30,877 bases of DNA from an uncultured Eubacteriales bacterium (GTDB taxonomy: Bacteria > Bacillota > Clostridia > Christensenellales > UBA1242). Numbering within the stretch: position 1 is the stretch's first letter; every line of letters begins with the position of its first letter. The DNA lies in the NCBI GenBank assembly GCA_900552105.1, contig URYH01000016.1, positions 1 to 30,877 on the forward strand, in the 5' to 3' direction. A model generated the notes under the pieces. It made no database searches, had not been told where the DNA came from, and saw nothing but the letters and a program-made list of their open reading frames with translations. Both the position numbers and the translations under genes were made by a program. Shown one piece after another: positions 1 through 8,297 of the stretch.

Positions 1-1013
1 ATATAGTAGAAGAAAACAAAGAATTAGAAAAGGATACTAATATAGTAAATGAAGAAATTCAAGAAACTTCTGATTATAGTTTAAAAGGTTATTCTTCAAT
101 AAAGAAAACAGAAAAATTACAAAGTAATGGAATATACAAAATAGCAGTAGGAGTTGATAGTAATAAAACATTAGAAGTAGCAGGAAGCGATAAAGCAAAT
201 GGTGCAAAAGTAGATATATGGAATTATGGAAATGCTACAGCTCAAAAGTTCTATTTTGAATATCAAGAAGGATATTATAAAATAACGGCAATGCATACAG
301 GAAAAAGTTTGACAGCAAAAGGAAATAGTATAAAAGAAGGAACAGAAATAATACAATCAGATTATAAAGGAATAGATGGGCAAAACTGGTTAATAAAAGA
401 TAGTGGGAAAAATGGATGGTTAATATCGCCATTAAGTAATCCAGAATTAACAATAAGTATTCAAGGTGCAATTCAAAATGGTTCAAAACTAATATTGTCA
501 AAAAATCAAATAAATAATAATTTAATTATTTATTCCACCAAAAACAATATTAATAATATTGAAATAAAAAATAATAATTCAAAATTATCGTGGTCAACGA
601 CTGATGAAAGGTTAAACAAAAGACTTCAAGCGGCATTTGAAAATTGTGAACAAAGTTATTACAAAAAATATAATTTTGTTTTATGTCAAACCTCACAAAA
701 AGAATATTCAAGTCTTCAAGATTTTATGTTTTGTTTGAAGAGTGGGGAAATTGATTTGAGCACTGCACAAAACATTTTTATTGAAAGTTTTCTTGGTGTC
801 AAAATAAAGGACGACAGAGTGAATTTTTCAAAGCCAAAAATTGATGAAGATTTTGTTTTAACAGTCGAATTTGAAAACAAAAAGTTCTTGATTACAAGAA
901 AAAAAAGCAATTCGAATATTTGTCAAATTTCAATTGATGGTGTGTGCTATCGAAACTTCACAAGTTTTTGTTTTCATGGCATCACAACGCCTGAAATTTT
1001 TGTTGAATATTAG
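1..1013 (+). CDS. Ricin-B-lectin-domain protein, 5'-truncated by window edge
   Basis: The frame is open from base 3 to the TAG at 1011-1013, so this is the last 336 residues of a longer protein. Residues of about 40-175 read as a RICIN (ricin-B-lectin_2) beta-trefoil unit: LEVAGSDKANGAKVDIW, then KFYFEYQEGYYKITAMHTGKS and the Q-x-W type GQNWLI. Such repeats usually bind sugars in secreted or surface proteins; that role is inferred here. The last ~140 residues are different. A stretch like ESFLGVKIKDDRVNF followed by a beta-rich tail ending in an IDG motif loosely recalls the C-terminal cap of GH94-type glycoside phosphorylases, with low certainty. Isoleucine is mostly ATA in the first part and mostly ATT/ATC in the last part, so the two parts may have separate origins. 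No terminator follows the stop. rarA begins 53 nt downstream. Confidence 0.7.
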   Translation, partial: IVEENKELEKDTNIVNEEIQETSDYSLKGYSSIKKTEKLQSNGIYKIAVGVDSNKTLEVAGSDKANGAKVDIWNYGNATAQKFYFEYQEGYYKITAMHTGKSLTAKGNSIKEGTEIIQSDYKGIDGQNWLIKDSGKNGWLISPLSNPELTISIQGAIQNGSKLILSKNQINNNLIIYSTKNNINNIEIKNNNSKLSWSTTDERLNKRLQAAFENCEQSYYKKYNFVLCQTSQKEYSSLQDFMFCLKSGEIDLSTAQNIFIESFLGVKIKDDRVNFSKPKIDEDFVLTVEFENKKFLITRKKSNSNICQISIDGVCYRNFTSFCFHGITTPEIFVEY

Positions 1014-1022
1014 TTAATTGTT

Positions 1023-1050
1023 TTGAAAAGATTTCCATTTATTGTATATT
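1023..1050 (+). promoter_or_regulatory. Probable promoter of rarA
   Basis: A TTGAAA -35 (1023-1028) and a TATATT -10 (1045-1050) are separated by 16 nt. The predicted RNA start, near 1057, falls just before the GGAG ribosome-binding site (1058-1061). This favours the ATG at 1067 as the rarA start over the in-frame TTG at 1049, which lies inside the -10. Confidence 0.45.
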
Positions 1051-1066
1051 GGTTTATGGAGAAAAA

Positions 1067-2347
1067 ATGATTGACATAAATTCAAACATTCCACTGTCGG
1101 AAAGGATGCGACCAAAAACGCTCGACGAGTTTGTTGGTCAAGAACATATTGTTGGGAAAAACATGTTGCTTAGGCGAGCCATTGAATGTGGTATGGTGCC
1201 AAGTTGCATTTTTTATGGTCCGCCCGGCGTTGGGAAAACGACTTTGGCACGTATTATTGCAAATGTTTGCAAAGGTAAGTTTGCGTGCCTAAACGCAGTC
1301 TCAAGCGGTGTTGCAGACGCAAAAAAGATTATTGATGAAGCAAAACGCGAAAAAGCAATGTTCGGAATTCAGACATATCTTTTGCTTGACGAGTGTCATC
1401 GTTGGAGCAAGGCTCAAAGTGATTGCATTTTGTCTGCTGTTGAAGAAGGAACGATTGTGTTTATTGGCTCAACAACAGAGAATCCTTATATGTCAATGAC
1501 TCGTGCGATTGTGTCTCGATGCAAAATCTTTGAGTTCAAATCGCTTGAAAAAAATGACATTTTGAAAGCACTTGATAGGGCAATCAAAGACAAACAAAAT
1601 GGTTATGGAAATCTCAACTTAAAAATATCAAATGATGCACTTGACCAATTTTGTTATGCAAGTGGCGGAGATGTGAGAAATGCACTCAATTCTTTGGAAC
1701 TTGCGGTCAAGTCCACGCCAAAAAATCAAAACGGTGAAATTGAAATTACGCTTGAAATTGCAGAGCAATCAACTCAAAGCCGAGCAATGTCGCTTGACGA
1801 AGATTTGTTTTATGACATTTTGAGTGCGTTTTGCAAAAGCCTGCGCGGAAGCGATGCTGATGCGGCATTATACTATATGCAAAGACTTATTCAGGGCGGG
1901 GTTGACCCACGTATTATAGCAAGGCGACTTATTGCACACGCAAGTGAAGATGTGGGAATGGCAGACAGCAATGCACTTTTGATGGCAACGATGGCATTGT
2001 ATTCAGTGGAAAACTTGGGTGTGCCGGAATGTCTTTTGACGCTATCTCATGCAATAATTTATGTGTGTGAAGCGGAAAAATCAAATTCAGTCCTCGTTGC
2101 AATGAATAAGGCAGCAGATGATGCAAAAAATAACAAAGATGACAACATTCCATTTTACTTACTCAATCATCCGTCAAATCTTGACACAAAAAAAGTGAAA
2201 TATAAATATCCACACAACTATGGGGGATATGTCAAACAACAATATTTGCCAGATTCATTAAAAGACAGAATTTATTACACACCAAGCAACAATGGACGTG
2301 AAAAAAACTTAAAACGCAAAAAATTTATGGGAGAACAAAATGACTAA
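1067..2347 (+). CDS. rarA: Replication-associated recombination protein A (RarA/MgsA-type AAA+ ATPase)
   Basis: This 426-residue cytosolic AAA+ ATPase belongs to the RarA/Mgs1/WRNIP1 family, which acts at stalled replication forks and is related to clamp loaders. Walker A is GPPGVGKTT (residues 51-59), Walker B is LLLDECHR (about 105-112), and a sensor-1-like STTENPY lies near 130. The C-terminal tetramerisation region is intact and ends with the typical NHPSNLDTKKVKYKYPHNY and a basic tail. The start is placed at ATG 1067, five bases after GGAG, because the upstream TTG at 1049 overlaps the likely -10. The last 8 nt overlap the next gene, which suggests translational coupling. In many Bacillota rarA lies beside cymR-iscS-mnmA, but here iscS is more than 22 kb away. 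Confidence 0.95.
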   Translation: MIDINSNIPLSERMRPKTLDEFVGQEHIVGKNMLLRRAIECGMVPSCIFYGPPGVGKTTLARIIANVCKGKFACLNAVSSGVADAKKIIDEAKREKAMFGIQTYLLLDECHRWSKAQSDCILSAVEEGTIVFIGSTTENPYMSMTRAIVSRCKIFEFKSLEKNDILKALDRAIKDKQNGYGNLNLKISNDALDQFCYASGGDVRNALNSLELAVKSTPKNQNGEIEITLEIAEQSTQSRAMSLDEDLFYDILSAFCKSLRGSDADAALYYMQRLIQGGVDPRIIARRLIAHASEDVGMADSNALLMATMALYSVENLGVPECLLTLSHAIIYVCEAEKSNSVLVAMNKAADDAKNNKDDNIPFYLLNHPSNLDTKKVKYKYPHNYGGYVKQQYLPDSLKDRIYYTPSNNGREKNLKRKKFMGEQND

Positions 2348-2954
2348 CACACCACTCAAAGATTTCTTTTTGAATATCAATTCAAGATTTAAATATTATG
2401 ATTTTGACACTATTTTTGACATTTTGCTTGCGCAAAGTCAAAAAGAGGCAATACCCTCAAAAAAGCCTGTTGTTTATATTATTGCAGGACCCAACGGAAG
2501 TGGCAAAAGCACGCTTGTCACAAATTTTATCAATTACCAAATTTTTGGCGACAAGTTTGTTAATGCTGGCATTTATGCTCAAACAAAGTTCAAAGATGTT
2601 AAAGACCAAAACGAACGTGAAAGGTTGAGCATGCTTTATGCGACGAATGAATTCAATCGTTTGGTTGACGAGAATAAAACATTTATTTTTGAAACAGTTC
2701 TCTCACACGAAAGCAAGCTTGATATGATTAAACGAGCAAAGAAAAAAGGATATAAAATCATCTCAATATATGTTTTTACTGACCTTCCAGAAATCAATGT
2801 TGACAGAGTCAACAAAAGAACAGCACAGGGCGCAATCCCTGTTGAAGAAAACAAGGTTCGAGCAAGATATATTAGAAGTCTTATCAATGCAACAAATCTC
2901 AAAGCATTGAGCGATGAATATTATCAAATGAATAACACACGAGAAAGAGCATAA
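2340..2954 (+). CDS. Zeta-toxin-like P-loop kinase
   Basis: This 204-residue protein has Walker A AGPNGSGKST (50-58) and resembles the zeta-toxin/COG4185 predicted kinase family, whose toxin members phosphorylate UDP-N-acetylglucosamine. The family-like segment FIFETVLSH follows. After it comes RVNKRTAQGAIPVEENKV, which corresponds to the usual R-V-x-x-R-V-x-x-G-G-H-x-I-P-E-E region but lacks the GGH histidine. RYIRSLIN matches the R-Y-x-R-S-L signature. The protein stops soon after a (D)NT-like motif, MNNTRE, so its C-terminus is short. It starts inside the end of rarA with an 8 nt overlap and no obvious ribosome-binding site of its own except AT-rich rarA sequence (a GGAG lies at 2329-2332). 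No epsilon-like antitoxin is encoded next to it. Enzymatic activity and toxin role are inference. Confidence 0.75.
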   Translation: MTNTPLKDFFLNINSRFKYYDFDTIFDILLAQSQKEAIPSKKPVVYIIAGPNGSGKSTLVTNFINYQIFGDKFVNAGIYAQTKFKDVKDQNERERLSMLYATNEFNRLVDENKTFIFETVLSHESKLDMIKRAKKKGYKIISIYVFTDLPEINVDRVNKRTAQGAIPVEENKVRARYIRSLINATNLKALSDEYYQMNNTRERA

Positions 2955-2955
2955 C

Positions 2956-2985
2956 AAAAAAACCATGAGAAATCATGGTTTTTTT
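2956..2985. terminator. Bidirectional intrinsic terminator
   Basis: The stem CCATGA/TCATGG (2963-2968 with 2973-2978) has a GAAA loop and is flanked by seven A on the left and seven T on the right. It lies between convergent genes: the zeta-like gene ends at 2954 and the minus-strand surface protein ends at 2992. It can therefore serve both strands. Confidence 0.9.
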
Positions 2986-2991
2986 GTGGGG

Positions 2992-5553
2992 TTATGCAAC
3001 GCGTTTTTCCCAAATATATTGGTATTTGTTTTGATAGTATTCGTTGAGTAAAGAAACATTATTTTGTTGGTTTTTAAGTCTTGCAACATCAATCATTTCT
3101 TTTGTGAATGAACATTTTCTCAACCAGTTGTTCTTTGTGTCCTTAAATTCAATTTTGTTTAGTGATGTTGTGCCGTAAAATGCAAAATTACAAATGTATT
3201 TTACATTGGTTGGAATGGAAATTGACTGAATGTGCCTGTTGTTTGCAAAAGCATCTTTTCCGATTATGTGCAAGTTGAAGACTCTGCCTTGATGTTCTAT
3301 TGTGTTGCTTAAATCAACAATATTTGTTAGTCCTGTTGTTGAAACGAGTTGCAAACGATTGTATCCACACACTTCATAATTGAATTTACCTTTTGAAAAA
3401 TAATCACCATATTGCAAATCAGATGAAGTGTATTTTGTTGTGCTTGGAGTGGGCAGGGCATAGGAATAGTCAAACCCTTCTTCTTGCATTGTGACAATAA
3501 TTTCGTCAACGACATGATTTTTGAATGTTGCACCTTCAACACACATATAGTCATAGATGATACCAAATTCAGATTCTGGCTGGTCGTCCCATGTCAGGTC
3601 ATACCAATACCAGTTGCCGCCACCAAGGTCGACCAAGTTCCATGCATGATTTTGCCCTTCGCTTTTTCCGCTGACATAAATATTGTTGATTTTGCATGCA
3701 TTGAGCAAGACTCCAAATGCTTCCGCATATCCTTCGCATACAGCAGATTTCTTTTCGAATACGCCAACAATATTGTGAGCCCAAGGTGCTTCTTCCGGTT
3801 CGCCAGATGCATTTTTTGCGTAGTCGATGTCTTCAATGATTTTGTCATGGAAAGCAAATGCAATTTGATATGGTGATGTTTCATTTTCGACAAGAGTCAA
3901 ATATTCTTGAATTTTTGCATAAAGTTTTTGTGTCAGAGAGTTGCGAACAGAACCATTTATGTAGTCGGCATCAACACGAAGTCCAAGTTCTTTGTCTGTG
4001 TATATCATTGTGTTTGAAAGCCAATAAATGAGTGGGTGGTCGGCTTTGTAGAATGACCATATTCTAAACGCTTCGTTTGTGGTTAGACCAAAGTCTTTGT
4101 AATTCAAATTAAATTCGTCAACATAATAATTATAAAATTTATCTTGCTTGTCTGCATTCCTTGTGCTGTCATTATGAAAATTAACAACAACTGAGTTAAT
4201 CTGGTTATAGAATGCTTGATATTTATCTTTTTTTGCAAATGTTCCCAAAATGTTATAGGCATAATCAGTGTTACATTTTATCATCATGTTTTCGGTGTAA
4301 TCACAAATTGTGCACACGTCATTAACCAAATTATGTGCTTCTCGCCCAAATTCTTTTTTGCAAACATCGCAAACTTTGTAGTGTTCGGTCCTTGTTGTTT
4401 TATATCTATCTGCGTTGTGCTTTTGTTTTGCATCAACAATTTCACCGCACAAAACACACTCCGTCCAATGATTTTGATTATCAAACTTTTGTGTCGGCGA
4501 GTGCGAAGTTGATGAAAACGAAAATTCAGTTATTCCTTCTTCTTCGAGGAAATTTTTTTTACAAACAGAACAATGAAAATAGTTGATGACTTTGCCGGTG
4601 CACATTAGCATTTTTGTTGTTTTTTGTTGCATTGAGTGAGTGTGGGTTGGTTGAGTTGGAGAGATTGCTTTTGTTGAAATAACAAATTGAACTTTGTTGT
4701 CAACTTTCACAAAATTATAATCTGCGACACCATAATCAATCAGCTCGTTGCATAGACCCAAATTTTCATTATCTCCAATCACAAGGCGGGCAAATAATTC
4801 GCCAATTGCTTTTGACAGTTGCTGGCTGTTCCCAAAATCCACAGCATTTATCATTGTTAAAAAATTTTGAGATTGTTGTTCTGAAAGGTTGTTGATTTTG
4901 AAGTCTTTGCTTGTGACAGAATTTGTCATTGGGTTGATATTTTTAGAAAGTGTTGAAGTTGTTGAAATGTATAGGTGGTCGGGAAGGTGCTTTTTGATTA
5001 GAGTGTGGGGAAATTGGTTCATTTTTTCTTTTAGTTTTGCTGTTTCAATTTTTGCAACGATATTTATATCTATTGACAAATTTTCCGCTTCGCCAACCAA
5101 ATTTGAAAAAGATGTTTGCAAGATTTTAAAACCATATTCTTTTAGGTTTTGTGTTGAACTTGTTTGGATTTCAGCTTTATCTTTTGAGCAATATATATTG
5201 TTAAAAATTGCACCAACTTGTTTGTCTGTGAGATTGATGTCTCCACTTATTGCTGTTGCAACATTATCTGAAAAAACATAGCCATTTTGTTCATCAAATT
5301 TTATGTAGCCGGGCAATTTGTCATCAAAACTTGTTTTTGCTGATTCCATGTCAATCGTGCCAAAACTGTTTGGTGCGAGCGCGTTTGCGTCACCTGTTTG
5401 GTTGATTTGTTTGATTTGATTATATGCGATGATGGGATTGATTTTATAGCGAACGCTGATATACAACATTCCTGCAAGTGCAAGAATGATGATTGTTGCA
5501 AATATTCCAAATATCCAAGCAAATAATTTTTGGGTAAACGATTTTTGTTTCAT
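2992..5553 (-). CDS. Membrane-anchored Cys-rich transglutaminase-like and LRR protein
   Basis: This 853-residue protein has an uncleaved signal-anchor or signal peptide (hydrophobic residues about 12-33 after KQKSFTQK). A poorly recognisable N-terminal domain runs to about 300. Next comes a Cys-rich stretch (about 315-420) with CxxC knuckles such as CSVCKKNF, CVLCG, CDVCKKEF and CTICDY, spaced like the H-x-W..C-x-x-C-G repeats of clostridial surface proteins. A transglutaminase-like domain (about 560-660) has a Cys-His-Asp triad in AVCEGYAEAF (Cys ~605), GQNHAWNLV (His ~636) and YDLTWDD (Asp ~652). One or two BspA-type LRR_5 repeats follow (about 745-805, GKDAFANNRHIQSISIP). The domain set suggests an extracytoplasmic protease or crosslinking enzyme, but the substrate is unknown. 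AGGAG (5559-5563) supports the start. It is transcribed alone, convergent with the rarA pair. Confidence 0.85.
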   Translation of the reverse strand: MKQKSFTQKLFAWIFGIFATIIILALAGMLYISVRYKINPIIAYNQIKQINQTGDANALAPNSFGTIDMESAKTSFDDKLPGYIKFDEQNGYVFSDNVATAISGDINLTDKQVGAIFNNIYCSKDKAEIQTSSTQNLKEYGFKILQTSFSNLVGEAENLSIDINIVAKIETAKLKEKMNQFPHTLIKKHLPDHLYISTTSTLSKNINPMTNSVTSKDFKINNLSEQQSQNFLTMINAVDFGNSQQLSKAIGELFARLVIGDNENLGLCNELIDYGVADYNFVKVDNKVQFVISTKAISPTQPTHTHSMQQKTTKMLMCTGKVINYFHCSVCKKNFLEEEGITEFSFSSTSHSPTQKFDNQNHWTECVLCGEIVDAKQKHNADRYKTTRTEHYKVCDVCKKEFGREAHNLVNDVCTICDYTENMMIKCNTDYAYNILGTFAKKDKYQAFYNQINSVVVNFHNDSTRNADKQDKFYNYYVDEFNLNYKDFGLTTNEAFRIWSFYKADHPLIYWLSNTMIYTDKELGLRVDADYINGSVRNSLTQKLYAKIQEYLTLVENETSPYQIAFAFHDKIIEDIDYAKNASGEPEEAPWAHNIVGVFEKKSAVCEGYAEAFGVLLNACKINNIYVSGKSEGQNHAWNLVDLGGGNWYWYDLTWDDQPESEFGIIYDYMCVEGATFKNHVVDEIIVTMQEEGFDYSYALPTPSTTKYTSSDLQYGDYFSKGKFNYEVCGYNRLQLVSTTGLTNIVDLSNTIEHQGRVFNLHIIGKDAFANNRHIQSISIPTNVKYICNFAFYGTTSLNKIEFKDTKNNWLRKCSFTKEMIDVARLKNQQNNVSLLNEYYQNKYQYIWEKRVA

Positions 5554-5570
5554 AACTACTCCTATAAAGA

Positions 5571-5600
5571 ATAATAAACTATTATTGTTGGTGTAGTCAA
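5571..5600 (-). promoter_or_regulatory. Probable promoter of the transglutaminase-like gene
   Basis: On the minus strand, TTGACT (5595-5600) and TATTAT (5571-5576) are 18 nt apart, directly upstream of the AGGAG at 5559-5563. Confidence 0.5.
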
Positions 5601-5605
5601 CTTCA

Positions 5606-5635
5606 AATAAAAAAGTTGAGCAATATGCTCAACTT
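5606..5635 (-). terminator. Intrinsic terminator of the phosphodiesterase gene
   Basis: A 10-bp perfect stem (5613-5622 with 5626-5635, arm AAGTTGAGCA, loop ATA) is followed on the minus strand by a run of U. It lies 6 nt after the stop of the gene ending at 5641 and separates it from the surface-protein gene downstream. Confidence 0.9.
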
Positions 5636-5640
5636 AAATT

Positions 5641-6366
5641 TTAGATTTTTGGTTCAAAACCTTCAAAAATTATATTGTCTGAATATTTGATTACATTGAG
5701 ATAATCGTTTTGGCTTCGAACGGTCCAAGCGAGAAGTGGGAGATTTTTGTATTTGCGAATAAAACGTGATGGAAGGTCGTCAGCATCGTAGGAGATGAAG
5801 TGAGGTTGACTCTGTCTGTTGAGTTTGAAACGTTTGAGAACAAATTTTTTTATCCATGATAATTTGACATGCTTGAACTTGCTTGCAAGTTGACCACGAA
5901 TAACTTCGGGTGCGTTTTCTTTGAACCATATCAAAACATATGGGTTGAAAGATTGAATTGCATATTCGCCATTATATTTTTTTAATGTGTCGTAAAGTTT
6001 TTGTTCAAGACTTCCAATTTTTGTTTCGTTTTTGACCTCAATGAGGAGAGGAACGCGACCAGCAACAAGTTTGAGAACTTCGTCAAGTGTTGGAATGCAA
6101 TCTTCTGTTCCACCGAGTTTGTAGTTTTTGAGGTCTTTTTTTGTGAGGCTTTGAAGATAACCATCTTTTCCTGTCATGCGGGAAAGAGTGTTGTCATGAA
6201 AAACAACGAGAGTTCCGTCTGAAATTTGATGAACATCAAGTTCGATTGCATAGTCTTTTTCGATTGCGTTTTTGAAAGCAGAAAGTGAATTTTCTGCAGA
6301 ATTATTATCGTGAAGCCCTCGGTGAGCAATATATTTTTCAACCAGCCAAGTGTGAAATAAATCCAT
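5641..6366 (-). CDS. Glycerophosphodiester phosphodiesterase
   Basis: This 241-residue GDPD-family protein (GlpQ/UgpQ type) is expected to hydrolyse glycerophosphodiesters to glycerol-3-phosphate and an alcohol. The catalytic pattern is visible: AHRGLHDNNSAENS (His15, Arg16), IELDVH with metal ligands Glu42 and Asp44, and VVFHDNT with the general-acid His57. LLIEVK and AWTVRSQ match the later barrel strands. There is no signal peptide, so it is probably cytosolic like UgpQ, recycling phospholipid head groups. An AGGGG ribosome-binding site precedes ATG 6366. It is monocistronic, with its own promoter and terminator. Confidence 0.92.
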   Translation of the reverse strand: MDLFHTWLVEKYIAHRGLHDNNSAENSLSAFKNAIEKDYAIELDVHQISDGTLVVFHDNTLSRMTGKDGYLQSLTKKDLKNYKLGGTEDCIPTLDEVLKLVAGRVPLLIEVKNETKIGSLEQKLYDTLKKYNGEYAIQSFNPYVLIWFKENAPEVIRGQLASKFKHVKLSWIKKFVLKRFKLNRQSQPHFISYDADDLPSRFIRKYKNLPLLAWTVRSQNDYLNVIKYSDNIIFEGFEPKI

Positions 6367-6388
6367 ATTTTACCCCTTTAACTCAACT

Positions 6389-6418
6389 AATATAACATGA
6401 AATTCAAAAATATGCCAA
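6389..6418 (-). promoter_or_regulatory. Probable promoter of the phosphodiesterase gene
   Basis: On the minus strand, TTGGCA (6413-6418) and TATATT (6389-6394) are 18 nt apart, with an extended TGT immediately before the -10. Confidence 0.55.
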
Positions 6419-6443
6419 CAATTTATTACATTATTTAAAATAT

Positions 6444-6472
6444 TTGCAATATTGTTAAAAATTTGATATTAT
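6444..6472 (+). promoter_or_regulatory. Probable promoter of lepA-hemW
   Basis: TTGCAA (6444-6449), a 17-nt spacer ending in TGA, and TATTAT (6467-6472) form an extended -10 promoter. The predicted RNA start near 6479 leaves a very short leader before GAGG (6485-6488). Confidence 0.6.
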
Positions 6473-6494
6473 TTCAAAGTATTTGAGGTATGAA

Positions 6495-8297
6495 TTGGAC
6501 CAAAAACATATTAGAAATTTTTGTATTGTTGCACACATTGACCACGGCAAGAGCACACTTGCCGATCGTTTGATTGAAAAAACAAACACTGTCGCAAAGC
6601 GCGACATGACAAGTCAACTTCTCGACAGCATGGACATTGAAAAAGAGCGAGGTATCACAATCAAACTCACGCCGACGAGAATGTTTTATGAGTATCAAGG
6701 CGAAGAGTATTTGCTTAATCTCATTGACACTCCGGGGCATGTTGACTTCACATATGAAGTTTCGCGCTCTCTTGCTGCGTGTGAGGGTGCAATTCTCATT
6801 ATTGACGCAACTCAAGGCGTGCAAGCACAAACGCTTGCAAACCTTTATCTTGCGGTTGAAAACAATCTTGAAATTTTGCCCGTAATCAACAAAATTGACT
6901 TGCCGAGTGCAGATGTCGAAAATTGCAAAAAAGAAATTGAAGACATAATCGGACTTCCTGCAAATGATGTTCCATGCATTTCAGCAAAAGATGGAATCAA
7001 CATTGAAAGCGTTTTGGAAAAAATTATAACAGAATTTCCATGCCCAAAAGGTGACGAACAAAAACCACTTCGAGCACTAATTTTTGATAGTTTTTATGAC
7101 AATTTCAAGGGTGCGGTCAGCATGGTTCGGATTGTTGACGGAAAGGTTGCAGTCGGCGATAAAATCAAAATGTGGACGACTGGCAAAGTTTATGATGTCA
7201 CAGAGGTTGGTGTTTTTGCGCCTTCCATGAAAATGCAAGACTCTCTCACTGCGGGCGAGGTTGGATATATTGCTGCAAGCATAAAAAATGTTTCTGACAC
7301 AAAGGTTGGCGACACGATAACAAATGCAGTCCAACCATGCGAACAGTCTTTGCCGGGATATAAAAATGTTCAACCTGTTGTCTTTTGTGGTGTGTTCTTG
7401 GTTGACGGTTCAAAGTATCAAGACCTTAAAGATGCACTTGAAAAACTCAAACTTAATGATGCATCTTTGATTTTCACACCAGAAAGTTCTGTTGCCTTGG
7501 GCTTTGGTTTTCGATGCGGATTCTTGGGGCTTTTGCACATGGAAATCATCACGGAAAGACTTGAAAGAGAGTTTGGACTTGACATCATCACGACTGCTCC
7601 TGGGGTTTCCTATCATGTTTATAAAACAAACGGCGAAATGCTTGAAGTTTCGAACCCAACACTTTTGCCTCCGCCTTCTGAAATTGACCGAATTGAAGAG
7701 CCGATGGTCGATATGTCAATCTTTACACCGCCTGAGTATGTTGGGGCGATTATGGACCTCATTTCTGACAAGCGTGGAATTTATAAAGATATGCAATATC
7801 TTGACAAAACAAGAGTGCAAATGAAGTATACTTTGCCACTCAATGAAATTGTTTATGACTTTTTTGATGCACTCAAATCTCGAACAAAGGGTTATGCAAG
7901 CATGGATTATGAACTTGTTGGATTTATGCCTAGTGACCTTGTTAAACTTGATATTTTGCTTAATAATGAAGTGTGTGATGCACTGAGTCTTATTGTTCAC
8001 AAAGACAAGGCTTATGCAAGGGGAAGGGCTATTGCTGAAAAACTTAAAGAGGTTATTCCGCGTCAACTTTTTGAAGTGCCTATTCAGGCATGCATTGGCA
8101 ACAAAATTATTGCCCGTGAAACAGTCAAGGCAATGCGAAAAGATGTTCTTGCAAAATGTTATGGTGGCGATATTTCAAGAAAAAGAAAACTTCTTGAAAA
8201 ACAAAAAGAAGGCAAAAAGAGAATGAGAAAAGTTGGCTCTGTTGAACTTCCAAGCGAAGCATTTATGTCCATTCTCAAACTTGATAACAATGACTAA
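6495..8297 (+). CDS. lepA: Elongation factor 4 (LepA) GTPase
   Basis: This translational GTPase of 600 residues binds ribosomes and is linked to back-translocation or ribosome assembly. G1 is AHIDHGKST (13-21), G3 is DTPGHVDF and G4 is NKIDLP. EF-G-like domains III-V follow, and the LepA-specific C-terminal tail ends in KRMRKVGSVELPSEAFMSIL. Two TTG starts are possible. The one at 6495 has GAGG (6485-6488) six bases upstream and gives MDQKHIRNF, so it is preferred over 6483, which has no ribosome-binding site. The gene overlaps hemW by 8 nt. lepA-hemW adjacency is common in Bacillota. Confidence 0.96.
   Translation: MDQKHIRNFCIVAHIDHGKSTLADRLIEKTNTVAKRDMTSQLLDSMDIEKERGITIKLTPTRMFYEYQGEEYLLNLIDTPGHVDFTYEVSRSLAACEGAILIIDATQGVQAQTLANLYLAVENNLEILPVINKIDLPSADVENCKKEIEDIIGLPANDVPCISAKDGINIESVLEKIITEFPCPKGDEQKPLRALIFDSFYDNFKGAVSMVRIVDGKVAVGDKIKMWTTGKVYDVTEVGVFAPSMKMQDSLTAGEVGYIAASIKNVSDTKVGDTITNAVQPCEQSLPGYKNVQPVVFCGVFLVDGSKYQDLKDALEKLKLNDASLIFTPESSVALGFGFRCGFLGLLHMEIITERLEREFGLDIITTAPGVSYHVYKTNGEMLEVSNPTLLPPPSEIDRIEEPMVDMSIFTPPEYVGAIMDLISDKRGIYKDMQYLDKTRVQMKYTLPLNEIVYDFFDALKSRTKGYASMDYELVGFMPSDLVKLDILLNNEVCDALSLIVHKDKAYARGRAIAEKLKEVIPRQLFEVPIQACIGNKIIARETVKAMRKDVLAKCYGGDISRKRKLLEKQKEGKKRMRKVGSVELPSEAFMSILKLDNND

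Noticed and set aside
2340..2954. Reading rarA plus the zeta-like gene as a complete toxin-antitoxin system
   Set aside because: RarA is a conserved housekeeping ATPase with no antitoxin features, and no small antitoxin-like frame lies beside the kinase.
3484..3876. 130-codon plus-strand open frame, and similar ones at 4216-4512 and 4889-5281
   Set aside because: They lie wholly inside the minus-strand transglutaminase-like gene, have no ribosome-binding sites, and encode Phe/Ile/Cys-rich shadow protein.
7716..8066. 116-codon minus-strand frame inside lepA
   Set aside because: It is antisense to highly conserved lepA codons, with no ribosome-binding site and a composition typical of shadow frames.
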